A stretch of DNA of 64,000 nucleotides, taken from contig PLJM01000012.1 in NCBI GenBank assembly GCA_003139695.1, forward strand, positions 1-64,000, read 5' to 3'. Below, in pieces: positions 10,986-19,036 of this stretch (its first letter is position 1; each line of letters begins with the position of its first letter). The stretch comes from Candidatus Dormiibacterota bacterium. Lineage in GTDB: Bacteria > Chloroflexota > Dormibacteria > Dormibacterales > Dormibacteraceae. The translations under genes and the position numbers were made by a program. The notes under the pieces were generated by a model. That model saw only the letters and a list, made by a program, of their open reading frames with translations, made no database searches and was not told where the DNA came from.

Positions 10986-11905
10986 ATAGTCACTGACGCG
11001 GCGACCGCTGCAGCAACGAACAGCAGGGCGAGGTAGGCCAGCGAATAGTGGAACAGCGCCATCGCGGACGCGCCATCCCGGCGGCGGGATGCGCGTCCCG
11101 CGAGCCACAGAAACACCGCCCCGAGGGCGATGCACGCCACTGCGTAAATGGGTCCGAGCCACACGATGGGAACGGCGCTGACGCCGAGCATGAGGAATGA
11201 ATAGAACAGGATCGATCGGCGTGTCCGCCTTTCGCCCGCAACCACCGGGAGCATGGGCACCTTGGCGGCCGAGTACTGCCGGCTGAGGAGCAGCGCGAGT
11301 GCCCAAAAGTGCGGCGGCGTCCAGAAGAAGATGATCGCGAAGAGGGCCCATGCGAGCGGGCTCAGAGAACCGGTCACCGCGGCCCAGCCGACCAGCGGAG
11401 GAAAGGCGCCAGCGGCGCCGCCGATCACTATGTTCTGCGCCGTGGACCGCTTGAGCCACATCGTGTATACGAGCACGTAGACCAGGCCGCCGGCGAGGGC
11501 GAGCGCGGCCGCGAGGCGGTTCGCGGTGACTGCGATCAAGGCCACGCCCCCAAGACCGACCGCGATGCCAAACGCGAGTCCCGCAGCGGGACTGATCCTG
11601 CCCGCGGCTATCGCTCGGCGCCGGGTGCGCGGCATGAGCTGGTCGATGTCACGATCGAACCAGCAGTTGACGGCGCCTGCTCCGCCGGCCGCCATGGCGC
11701 CGCCGAGCAGTGAGCCGATGAGCACGCCGGGCGAAGGCCAGCCCCGGGCCGCGACGACCATCGCGCTGAGCTCGGTGACGACCAGCAGCAGGATGATCCT
11801 GGGCTTGAGGAGTGCGACGTAATCGCGGGCGACCTGGACCCACAACGCAAGTAGTGGGCGCGAAGATCCAGCCGCCTGCGGCTTGACCTGGGCCTCAACC
11901 GCCAT
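10982..11905 (-). CDS. ctaB: Protoheme IX farnesyltransferase (heme O synthase)
   Basis: A 307-residue UbiA-family membrane enzyme that farnesylates heme B to heme O, the first step to heme A. The Asp-rich motif NCWFDRDIDQLMPRT is present (polyprenyl diphosphate and Mg binding), as is the second conserved loop ending in VPMLPVVAGER. The start at 11905 (MAVEAQVK) follows GAGAAGGGG; a longer frame upstream overlaps ctaG further and is less likely. The end of ctaG overlaps it by 11 bp. No heme A synthase (ctaA) is seen in the window. Confidence 0.95.
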   Translation of the reverse strand: MAVEAQVKPQAAGSSRPLLALWVQVARDYVALLKPRIILLLVVTELSAMVVAARGWPSPGVLIGSLLGGAMAAGGAGAVNCWFDRDIDQLMPRTRRRAIAAGRISPAAGLAFGIAVGLGGVALIAVTANRLAAALALAGGLVYVLVYTMWLKRSTAQNIVIGGAAGAFPPLVGWAAVTGSLSPLAWALFAIIFFWTPPHFWALALLLSRQYSAAKVPMLPVVAGERRTRRSILFYSFLMLGVSAVPIVWLGPIYAVACIALGAVFLWLAGRASRRRDGASAMALFHYSLAYLALLFVAAAVAASVTI

Positions 11906-12770
11906 GGACTTGCCCCTTCTCAGCCCGTACGCCGAGTTGTCCGCCCAAATCCTCTTCGGCGAGCCACCGGAAAAGGAAAACAATCAGCGCGATCGAGTAG
12001 GTGATCGCGCCGGGAACCCACATCATGCCTCCGGCGAGCTGTTGATCCGTCAGGGCGGAGATGCCTCCGGGCCGCGACGGCAGCAGCGCATACGAATAGA
12101 AAGGGACGGTCGCAAACGACAGGACGCCCGCGAGGCCCCATGACTGCACCATCGCGAGGAACACGTAGCCAGCCCTCTCCAGAGTCCCCAGCGGCGAGCG
12201 GAACGGCCGCTGGTCGATGAGCTGCGCCCAGAACGCGATTCCCAACACCAGGAACAGCGTGTGCTCGAGATGGTGGACCAGGTGGTTACTCAAAGTCAGG
12301 TCATACAGAGGCGGCAGGTGCCACAGCCAGAGGTTGGCGGTTGCCAGAACCCATATGACCGAGGGTCGCGAGACCTGGTGATAGAGAGCTCGAAGCCAGG
12401 CCAACCGAGGCTGCAGAAAGAGCGGGCGCGCTACCGACCGGCGAAGTCGGAGCGGCAGCGCACGCCACATCTGTGTCCACGGCGAGGCGAGCGCCAGCAG
12501 TGGCGCGGCGACGACCATGAGCAGTAGGTGCTGGATCATATGCACCCAGAAAAGCTGGCGCGCCAGCATCTCGATGGGGCTCTGAAGGGCGACAAGAATC
12601 GTAAGCAGGCCGAGCCAGAAGGCAGCCGCACGCCATCGCCCGGCAGAACCATGCCGGCCGCGCGACAGGCCCATGCCTCCGACCACATAAAGGACGGCGG
12701 CCAGCTCGACGCCGATGAGGACGACCGGCTCGAACGGCCAGTACGCGAGGACCCCTAACCCCGGGGGCAT
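11895..12770 (-). CDS. ctaG: Cytochrome c oxidase assembly protein, caa3 CtaG type
   Basis: A 291-residue membrane protein of the CtaG family found with caa3 oxidases. Conserved parts: the His-rich WVHMIQHLLLMVVAAPLLALA near residue 75 and the LSNHLVHHLEHTLFLVLG stretch near 160. About seven transmembrane segments. It starts 1 bp after the subunit III stop and runs into ctaB, so it belongs to the oxidase operon. The family is needed for assembly of active oxidase, probably at the copper centres. Confidence 0.93.
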   Translation of the reverse strand: MPPGLGVLAYWPFEPVVLIGVELAAVLYVVGGMGLSRGRHGSAGRWRAAAFWLGLLTILVALQSPIEMLARQLFWVHMIQHLLLMVVAAPLLALASPWTQMWRALPLRLRRSVARPLFLQPRLAWLRALYHQVSRPSVIWVLATANLWLWHLPPLYDLTLSNHLVHHLEHTLFLVLGIAFWAQLIDQRPFRSPLGTLERAGYVFLAMVQSWGLAGVLSFATVPFYSYALLPSRPGGISALTDQQLAGGMMWVPGAITYSIALIVFLFRWLAEEDLGGQLGVRAEKGQVHGG

Positions 12771-12771
12771 G

Positions 12772-13392
12772 TCAGATGAAATACAGGACTAGGTAAGCGA
12801 CCACGCCGACGCCGGCAAGCATCACCAAGAAGTTGCCGAACGCGGCGGCTGAGGCGGGCCTGGCAGTCGTATCACCGATTGGAGTTGCCTGCGCGATGTG
12901 CGTGCCGAGCCAGATCATGGCCACCACGATCTCGGCCATCAATACGGATTTGAGACCGACGAAAACACTGGCGTAGCCGCCGCCCATCTGCGGATCAAAC
13001 CCCAGGTGCTTGAACTCGTAAACCTGAAATCCGCAACAGAGCACACCCGCCAGCAGCGCCAGCCAGAAGAACATGCGGGCGGTCGATGGGGCTTTCGCCG
13101 CCGAACGGGCACCCATTACAACCAGGCCGGCGCAAGCAACCAGCAACAGCACGATGATCCCGCCGATGTAGCGCCTTGGGTGCACCGTCCAGATGTTCAT
13201 CCAGTTGTCGGCGTTGTTGAGCGCGCGGAGGTAGAAAAACGCGAAGAAGAACGCGACGAACAACATCGCGTTGGCGCCCATGAAGATCCACATACCGACG
13301 CTGCTGACGCGGGCATCGACGTCCGTCGACCACTCGGGCGCGGAAGCCACCAGGTTCGGCAGGCCTCGGGACTGTTGAGACTGTTGGCTCAC
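12772..13392 (-). CDS. ctaE: Cytochrome c oxidase subunit III
   Basis: A 206-residue five-helix subunit III. The N-terminal helix carries SVGMWIFMGANAMLFVAFFFAFFYLR, close to the conserved first helix of short bacterial subunit III. It overlaps the subunit I stop by 4 bp (ATGA). The short five-helix form is typical of Gram-positive and Chloroflexota-type caa3 oxidases. It has no redox centre and stabilises subunit I. Confidence 0.93.
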   Translation of the reverse strand: MSQQSQQSRGLPNLVASAPEWSTDVDARVSSVGMWIFMGANAMLFVAFFFAFFYLRALNNADNWMNIWTVHPRRYIGGIIVLLLVACAGLVVMGARSAAKAPSTARMFFWLALLAGVLCCGFQVYEFKHLGFDPQMGGGYASVFVGLKSVLMAEIVVAMIWLGTHIAQATPIGDTTARPASAAAFGNFLVMLAGVGVVAYLVLYFI

Positions 13393-15308
13393 GACGGGAC
13401 CGGCTCTGCGCCAAAGCCTCGCCGGCCCAAATCAGACGGCCCTCCCAGATCTGCAACGGGTTTTGCGCCGGGGTTGCCGTAGTCATACGGGGAGCCTGTG
13501 AACACCGGAATCTTCTCGAAGTTCCGCCGGCCGAGCGGGGTTGGCAGCATCCATTCGATTGAACGCACCTGCCAGGGGTTCGCCGGCGCCACCTTGAAGG
13601 TGAAGAACCACGACCAGATGACGTTGAAGGCGAAAAACAGCATCGAGGCAAAGAGGATGAAAGCCCAAATCGACACCCAGTCGTTGAGTGTCTGCAGGTC
13701 CACCGCGTACGTCGACACCCGCCGGGGCATGTCCAGCAACCCGGCCGCAAAAAGGGGCATGAATGCCATGTTGAAGGCGATCATCATCCACCAGAAGTGG
13801 ATCTTGCCAAGCGTCTGATTGAGCATGCGCCCTGTCATCTTCGGGAACCAGTAATAGATCGCCGCGATGATGGCGAAGATCTCGCCGCCGACGATCGTGA
13901 AGTGGAAATGCGCCATCGAGAAGTAGCTGCCGTGCAGGGTGACGTCACTCGGCACATCGGACAGGAACACACCTGACAACCCGCCAATGAGGAAGTTGAA
14001 CAGGAAGCCGAGGCAGAACAGCATCGGGACCGACATGGAGATCCGCGCCCGCCACAGCGTTCCGAAAGCGACCAGGAATACGATGCCGGTGGGGATCGAG
14101 ATCATCTCGGTCGAGAACATGAAGAAGGGTCGCAGAGCCGGAGCGATACCGCTCATGAAGAGGTGGTGCTGCCAGACGAACCAGCTGAGCAGCGTCACGC
14201 CGAGCAATCCGACAACGGCCGTCCGGTACCCCCAGAGCGGCTTTCGCGCGAAGTGAGGTAGCAGCTCAAGAATGATGCCGAACGCGGGCAGGATGAAAAT
14301 GTAGACCTCGGGGTGGCCGAAGAACCAGAACAGGTTCTCCCAGAGGTAGGGGCTGCCGCCGGCGGACGAGATGAAGAACGTGGTGTTCAACGTCCTGTCG
14401 AATCCCTGCATGATCAGGGCGGCAGCGAGAATCGGCGCGGCAAAGGTGCCGAGGATGGACGCGGAGAAGACGCCCCACACGAAGATGGGGAGGCGGATCC
14501 AGGTCATGCCTGGCGCGCGGAGCCGGATGACCGTGGTCAGCATGTTGACGCCGGAGACGACCAGCGCCAGGCCGATCAAGGTGAAGCCGACGATGTAGCT
14601 GTCGAAGCCCTGGTCCGCCTGCTCGGAGAGTGGCGTGTAGCCGGTCCAGCCGGTCTGGAAGCCGCCGAAGATTGGCGCGGCAAGCAGGATCACGATCGCG
14701 GGAGGCACCAGCCAGAAGGACAATGCTTCGAGGCGCGGGAAAGCCATCCGGTTCGTCCCGATCATGAGCGGGACGAAGAAGTTGCCGAACGGCCCCACGA
14801 TCGCCGCGCTCGCGACGAAAATCATCATCACGCTGTGCATGCTGACCAGGGTCAGGTACTTGTCGGGGGCAACGATTGGGGGATCGGGCACGAGCAGGCT
14901 CGTCCGAATCAGCATCGCCCCGATGCCGCCAAACAGCATCGCCATGAGCATCGCGACGAGGTACTGGACGCCGATCACCTTGTGATCGAGGCTGAGGTTG
15001 AGGTATCTCCAGGCTCCTGTGTGATCGTCGCCGGCAGGCTGCGGCGTCACGCGCCAGCCGAACAGGCGCGCCAGGGGATAGTTGGCGAAGCCGACGCCGA
15101 CCAGGAACATGATCGAGGCGAAGCTGTATCCGAGCAGGACGCCTGTGTTCTGGGCGTCGTTGAGCAAGAAGCTGTTGCCCAGCTGTTCTCCGACCCAATA
15201 GCCGAAAACCGCAAGCACGATTCCGGTCAGGATGTTCGTCGGGACGACGATCCTGCGTTCACTGCTCTGAATGATTGACGGACCGTCGACGATAGGTGCG
15301 ATTGCCAT
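13389..15308 (-). CDS. ctaD: Cytochrome c oxidase subunit I, A1-type haem-copper oxidase
   Basis: A 639-residue catalytic subunit. Haem and copper ligands are present: His158, His332, His381-His382 (WQHHLFMSG), and His467 and His469 (AHFHFTIVGG). GHPEVY at 331-336 supplies the D-channel Glu334 and the cross-linked Tyr336, which places it in the A1 group with high-yield proton pumping. The ATG at 15308 follows AAGGGGTCC and lies 2 bp after the subunit II stop. The C-terminal extension with NPWQVRSIEW is usual for the family. Confidence 0.97.
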   Translation of the reverse strand: MAIAPIVDGPSIIQSSERRIVVPTNILTGIVLAVFGYWVGEQLGNSFLLNDAQNTGVLLGYSFASIMFLVGVGFANYPLARLFGWRVTPQPAGDDHTGAWRYLNLSLDHKVIGVQYLVAMLMAMLFGGIGAMLIRTSLLVPDPPIVAPDKYLTLVSMHSVMMIFVASAAIVGPFGNFFVPLMIGTNRMAFPRLEALSFWLVPPAIVILLAAPIFGGFQTGWTGYTPLSEQADQGFDSYIVGFTLIGLALVVSGVNMLTTVIRLRAPGMTWIRLPIFVWGVFSASILGTFAAPILAAALIMQGFDRTLNTTFFISSAGGSPYLWENLFWFFGHPEVYIFILPAFGIILELLPHFARKPLWGYRTAVVGLLGVTLLSWFVWQHHLFMSGIAPALRPFFMFSTEMISIPTGIVFLVAFGTLWRARISMSVPMLFCLGFLFNFLIGGLSGVFLSDVPSDVTLHGSYFSMAHFHFTIVGGEIFAIIAAIYYWFPKMTGRMLNQTLGKIHFWWMMIAFNMAFMPLFAAGLLDMPRRVSTYAVDLQTLNDWVSIWAFILFASMLFFAFNVIWSWFFTFKVAPANPWQVRSIEWMLPTPLGRRNFEKIPVFTGSPYDYGNPGAKPVADLGGPSDLGRRGFGAEPVPS

Positions 15309-15310
15309 TG

Positions 15311-16156
15311 TCAGGACCCCTTGACGGGTGGGTGGGGGAAATAGATAGGTGAGTACGGCGGCAAACTGATACCGACATCGTCCTTCTGCACCTGGGCGAT
15401 CCACGTCGCGAAATCAGCCTGCGACACCACCTGGCCGTTCGGATCGGCCATGTGGCCGTGCCATATGCCACAGAGCTCCGCGCACCTGACCTCGAACGAG
15501 CCGGTATTTACGGTGCTCACGTAGGTGATGTTGTCGACACCAGGGTTGGCGTCGGCTTTGACTCCGAGCTGGTAGGCCCAGAACGAGTGAAGGACGTCAG
15601 TGGAGGTCACGTGGAACTCGATGTTGGTGTCGACGGGCAGCATCAGGTGCGCCGACTCGACCCCTCCAAAATCCGGGTATCGGTATGTGAACCACCATTG
15701 CTGTCCGATCACCTGGACCTGCAGCCGGTGGCCCGAAGCCGTGCCGGCCGAGCCCACAGTGCCCAAGGTCGCCTGGCTAGATGCGAAGGTCGTCGCGGCA
15801 GCCGAGTTCGAGAGGCCGCTGATGCCGATGACGGCCAGGAGCAACACGATCACCGCCGTGATCGCGACCCATGCCACCTGCAGGCGGAAGTTTCCATGGT
15901 TGGGCGGTCCGTCTTCGAGCACTGCGCCTGTCTGGCGAAACGCGAAGGCAGAGTAGAGGATGAAGAGCACCACCCCGATGAAAACTGGAGTCGAGATGAC
16001 GAGCATGAGGTCAAGAAGCGAAGTCTCGTCCACGGATTGGGTCGACTGATCGCCAGGAGGTAGATGTACCTGCAGGGCGATGAAGACGCCGATGACGCTC
16101 AGCACGGCCCAAGCGACCAGGAGCCGGAGCGCGTGCGTGCGGTCGGTGCGGTTCAA
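15311..16156 (-). CDS. ctaC: Cytochrome c oxidase subunit II (Cu-A)
   Basis: A 281-residue subunit with two or three N-terminal membrane helices (about 11-30, 55-75, 95-115) and a periplasmic cupredoxin domain. The Cu-A set is complete: His190 (DVLHSFW), Cys225, Glu227, Cys229, His233 and Met236 in CAELCGIWHGHM. There is no C-terminal cytochrome c domain, so electrons must come from a separate cytochrome c or another donor. It starts 3 bp after the stop of the cupredoxin gene upstream. Confidence 0.96.
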   Translation of the reverse strand: MNRTDRTHALRLLVAWAVLSVIGVFIALQVHLPPGDQSTQSVDETSLLDLMLVISTPVFIGVVLFILYSAFAFRQTGAVLEDGPPNHGNFRLQVAWVAITAVIVLLLAVIGISGLSNSAAATTFASSQATLGTVGSAGTASGHRLQVQVIGQQWWFTYRYPDFGGVESAHLMLPVDTNIEFHVTSTDVLHSFWAYQLGVKADANPGVDNITYVSTVNTGSFEVRCAELCGIWHGHMADPNGQVVSQADFATWIAQVQKDDVGISLPPYSPIYFPHPPVKGS

Positions 16157-16159
16157 CAG

Positions 16160-16834
16160 CTACTGGACGACCAGAAGGCCTGACATGTAACCGAATGTCG
16201 ACATCGCGTTCCCGTTCCCGTAGATGCTGCCGGCCCCGCATGGCACGAAGCACTGCCAGCGGAAGATGCCGGCCTTCCCGGTCTTGAAAGAGAAGGTGAT
16301 CTCGTTGTGGCTGCCCGCCGGCGCGGCGTCGGCGATGCCCTGCAGCGGCACGAACACGCCGAGGTCAGGGATGCCGAAGCTGTGAGCGAGAGTGGTGGGG
16401 TCGATGACGGAAAAGTCCCCAGCCTGCGGAGCCCCGTTGTCGTCGAAGTAGCTCATGTGGAAGCTGCCGCCGATGATCCCCTGTGCCTTGGACCAGTAAG
16501 GGTTGCGAAGACCAGACGCTCCATCCTCCTGGTCGATCGAGATCGTGACCACGGAGTTGGCTGGGACCTTGAATATCGTGGTCGGCAGGTAGCTGACCCA
16601 GTCGGGGTGCGGATCGTTCGGCCGGGGAAAGGCGATGGCATCCTGCACCGCCGCGACAGTCTCGAGGTGGATCGACACCCCATTGCCCACTGTCGTCGGC
16701 TGCGCCGTCAGGGTCGTCGGAAAGTGGAAGACGAAGGTGACGAGAAAACCGGTCAGTAGCGCCAAGAGCGCCGCCAACCCGAGCACCACGATGGCCAGGC
16801 GGCCACCGACTCTAGGCGTACGGTCGACTACCAC
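16160..16834 (-). CDS. Membrane-anchored cupredoxin, subunit II-like without a full Cu-A site
   Basis: A 224-residue protein with one N-terminal helix (about 12-36) and an extracytoplasmic cupredoxin-like domain. His151 (TLAHSFGIP) and Cys195/Cys199 (WQCFVPCG) match Cu-A positions. The His expected three residues after Cys199 is absent (the segment reads AGSIYGNG), and the nearest Met residues are 211 and 217. It may bind one copper ion, donate electrons to the oxidase, or act in copper loading. It is the first gene of the oxidase operon proper, next to ctaC. Confidence 0.8.
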   Translation of the reverse strand: MVVDRTPRVGGRLAIVVLGLAALLALLTGFLVTFVFHFPTTLTAQPTTVGNGVSIHLETVAAVQDAIAFPRPNDPHPDWVSYLPTTIFKVPANSVVTISIDQEDGASGLRNPYWSKAQGIIGGSFHMSYFDDNGAPQAGDFSVIDPTTLAHSFGIPDLGVFVPLQGIADAAPAGSHNEITFSFKTGKAGIFRWQCFVPCGAGSIYGNGNAMSTFGYMSGLLVVQ

Positions 16835-16875
16835 TTCGGCGGGAACATATCAGTCCAGCGAATACTTGTAAATGG

Positions 16876-16911
16876 GCAAAATTTTGCGCACTTGCCCGAA
16901 ATTGCCCGAAT
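16876..16911. promoter_or_regulatory. Palindrome and TTGCCC repeats ahead of the oxidase operon
   Basis: GCAAAATTTTGC (16876-16887) is a perfect 12-bp palindrome. It is followed by two tandem copies of TTGCCCGAA (16892-16911), and GGGCAA at 16874-16879 is an inverted copy of the same core. The cluster lies 40-80 bp before the cupredoxin start, in the 102-bp gap after the SCO gene, so it probably holds operator sites of the operon promoter. Confidence 0.5.
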
Positions 16912-16936
16912 TCCGCGGCGCGGCGGCCGGCGCCGG

Positions 16937-17611
16937 TCAGCTCTTCGCCAACAGCCTTATGTCGTTTTCCAGCCAGGTGGGATCCGGCACGTCGGCAAAC
17001 TCGACACGTAAATTCCCCCGCCGGTCGAGCAAGTAGATCACCGCGCTGTGAGCGAGATCACCCGCTGTCGGCTGGACCGTGATCCCATAGTCAGCCCACA
17101 CTCCGGCGAGCTGCGATTTGGTGCCGTTGAGCCACGCATAAGGCTGTCTCAATCCATGCGCCGCGGCGAAGGTCGCAATCGCGGCTGGAGTGTCCACCTC
17201 CGGCCGGACGCTGACGACCACCAACGTTAGGGGGACGCCGGCGCCAAGGTCCGCTTGCACTCCGCCGATCAGGCTCGCCTGCAGCTTGCAGAGCGAGAGA
17301 CATTGCGTGTCGAGGAAGGTCAGGGCAACCACTCTTCCTTTCAACTGCGATAGAGAGACGGCCGTACCGTTCTGGTCCTGCAGGCTGAAGGCGGGCGCGG
17401 CCACCGGCGGGGTCATCACGATGTCGCCGACCAGCGTCGGCGTCGGAGGATGCTGCAGCAACTTGGGTGCGACGATGCCGGCGGCGACGCCGATGACCGC
17501 GGCCAATGCCACGAGCCACACAGCCAGATAGATCCGCCATTGAGGTTCTGTCAGGCGCAGGGTCCGCACGTTCCGTCGGAACATACGCCGACCACGCCCG
17601 GATTTGCCCAC
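16937..17611 (-). CDS. SCO1/SenC-family copper chaperone
   Basis: A 224-residue protein with one N-terminal helix (about 27-50) and a thioredoxin-like domain. The copper ligands of SCO proteins are present: Cys104 and Cys108 (DTQCLSLC) and His188 (DLAHSAVIYLLD). SCO proteins load Cu-A of subunit II, which fits its position just upstream of the oxidase genes. The frame opens with GTG at 17611; an ATG at 17584 is an alternative. It is divergent from the small XRE gene by 36 bp. Confidence 0.92.
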   Translation of the reverse strand: MGKSGRGRRMFRRNVRTLRLTEPQWRIYLAVWLVALAAVIGVAAGIVAPKLLQHPPTPTLVGDIVMTPPVAAPAFSLQDQNGTAVSLSQLKGRVVALTFLDTQCLSLCKLQASLIGGVQADLGAGVPLTLVVVSVRPEVDTPAAIATFAAAHGLRQPYAWLNGTKSQLAGVWADYGITVQPTAGDLAHSAVIYLLDRRGNLRVEFADVPDPTWLENDIRLLAKS

Positions 17612-17647
17612 TTCTGTAACCTGGCCCGGTAATGCGAGTCGAATCCC

Positions 17648-17923
17648 ATGGGAGTTCGCATCAGCCCGACCCGAATCGACCGCGAGCTCGCACGCCGTGG
17701 GTGGAGCGCCACCGACCTTGCGAGGGCATCAGGCTGCAGCGCTTCGACCATCTCGGGCGCGAGACGCGGCAGGCAGGTGACCAATGAGACCCTGACCAAG
17801 ATCGCAGGCGCCCTCCTTAATGCGCCAGTCGTCCCCGGCGTCGACGTGCTGCTCGAGCCGGAGGATGGTCCGCTGGTCGAAGCGCACAAAAACGGACGCG
17901 AGCATCCGGGACTGGCGATCTAG
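17648..17923 (+). CDS. Small XRE-type HTH protein
   Basis: A 91-residue protein that is mostly one helix-turn-helix domain: IDRELARRGWSATDLARASG, then CSASTISGARRGRQVTNETLTKIAGAL. The tail is short and polar with no second domain. It is followed after 33 bp by the predicted selenoprotein gene on the same strand, so the two may share a transcript. Target genes are unknown; the divergent SCO gene is a candidate. Confidence 0.8.
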   Translation: MGVRISPTRIDRELARRGWSATDLARASGCSASTISGARRGRQVTNETLTKIAGALLNAPVVPGVDVLLEPEDGPLVEAHKNGREHPGLAI

Positions 17924-17956
17924 CCGAGAGCGCGTCACCCCGGTAGGCTGATCTGG

Positions 17957-18592
17957 ATGAGTACAAATCCGGCGCCCGCGGATCTGGTCATCTTCTCCGA
18001 CTACGTTTGACCCTGGTGCTACATCGACTCGGTCAGAGTCGAAAAGCTGGAGCAGCAAGGTCTTGTTGACCTGACCTGGCTCCCTTACGAGCTGCATCCG
18101 GAAACGCCAGTCGAAGGGACCCCCCGCGAGGCTTATTTCGGACGCGCGCGCTCGGAGCAGATGCGAAGCCGCCTCGATGACATCGCCGACGAGGTGGGTC
18201 TTGTCATGAAGCAGCGCGATGTGCTGATCAACTCGCGAAAGGCGCTGGGAGCTGCGGAGTTTGCGCGCGAGCACGGCAAGTTCGAGGAGATGCACCGCGC
18301 GCTTTTCAAAGCGCACTGGGAGCTGACCGGCAAGCTCGAGGATGTCGATGATCTCGTGCGTATCGGGACCGAGGTCGGGCTTGATCCGGTCGAATTGCGC
18401 AAGGCGATCGAGGAAGGCCGTTACGAGCAAGTTCTCGATGAGAACCGCCGGCTGGCGGAATCGGTAGGGATCAATGCGATTCCCGCCCATATCTTCGGCC
18501 GGCGCTACCTGGTCCTCGGCGCGCAGCCTTATGAAGCGTTCACGCAGGTGATCGATAAGCTGCGCGAGGAGTCGGCCGCCGGCGGGAAGTAG
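17957..18592 (+). CDS. FrnE/DsbA-family thiol oxidoreductase, predicted selenoprotein (in-frame TGA)
   Basis: Reading from ATG 17957, the frame gives FSDYV, then TGA at 18008-18010, then PWCYIDSVRVEKL and an intact FrnE-like protein to TAG at 18590-18592, 211 residues. FrnE proteins normally have FSDxxCPWCY, so the TGA replaces the first active-site Cys (residue 18); the second is Cys21. The rest is typical: INAIPAHIFGRRYLVLGAQPYE holds the cis-Pro. It is the only in-frame stop, and the sequence on both sides is conserved in style. A SECIS-like hairpin sits in the right place downstream. I read it as selenocysteine (U-P-W-C). The alternatives are a nonsense mutation or a base-call error (TGC/TGT to TGA). 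Standard gene calling would start at 18161 and lose the active site. Confidence 0.82.
18024..18042 (+). promoter_or_regulatory. Candidate bacterial SECIS element
   Basis: A perfect 7-bp stem, TCGACTC (18024-18030) with GAGTCGA (18036-18042), closes a 5-nt loop GGTCA (18031-18035). The loop starts 21 nt after the last base of the TGA. Bacterial SECIS elements lie just after the UGA, with the apical loop about 16-37 nt away and a G among its first two bases; the E. coli fdhF loop also carries GGUC. All these traits are met. Confidence 0.75.
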
Positions 18593-19036
18593 TTACCTGG
18601 CCGACGTCGCGAGCCATTGCCGTGCATTCTCGACAGACGAGAAATACCTGACCTCGATCTCGTTTTCGGCGGCCTTGGCCATGTCATCGATGTTTTTTGT
18701 TGCCGTACCGCTTCTCGGCATCACGATGGCCGCCACCCGTAATCCCGCTGCCAGGGCACGAGGCAACCAGACATCGGTGATCCATTGCAGCTCGGATTGC
18801 TTGATTTCATTCATGTCGCGACCGTCGAAAAGCCATCGAGAGCCTTCGTGATCCGTCATAGCGCGAATCGCCGAATCGAGCACGGCATGCGACTCAGCCG
18901 TGTCTGCCCAGCCCTTGGCCTCGATGTGAACCACGTTCCAGTTGGCGTCCCAGGTCACGTCGGCGACGCCGCGCCGGCTGAAGTACAGGTCGACACGACG
19001 CGATAGATCGTCGTGGAGCGCCGCGTCGGCTGTCAT
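18593..19036 (-). CDS. SpoIIAA/STAS-like protein, copy 2
   Basis: A 147-residue protein resembling the SpoIIAA-like (STAS/Sec14-type) families. It has alternating strands and helices with SRWLFDGRDMNEIKQSELQWI and a C-terminal FSSVENARQWLATSA. It overlaps the stop of a paralog upstream by 4 bp; shared features are the QxWI, W-L/M-P-x-A-x-x-AGLR and FSS-x-E-x-ARQW stretches, so the pair arose by tandem duplication. Proteins of this class may bind small ligands or partner proteins; no function is assigned. Its stop abuts that of the convergent selenoprotein gene. Confidence 0.7.
   Translation of the reverse strand: MTADAALHDDLSRRVDLYFSRRGVADVTWDANWNVVHIEAKGWADTAESHAVLDSAIRAMTDHEGSRWLFDGRDMNEIKQSELQWITDVWLPRALAAGLRVAAIVMPRSGTATKNIDDMAKAAENEIEVRYFSSVENARQWLATSAR

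Noticed and set aside
13389-15404. Extended 671-residue start for subunit I at 15404
   Set aside because: The extra 32 residues overlap the end of subunit II; the ATG at 15308 has a ribosome site and begins the usual N-terminus.
18161-18592. A 143-residue gene starting at ATG 18161
   Set aside because: It is the C-terminal two thirds of the FrnE-like gene; the conserved active-site region lies upstream in the same frame across the TGA.
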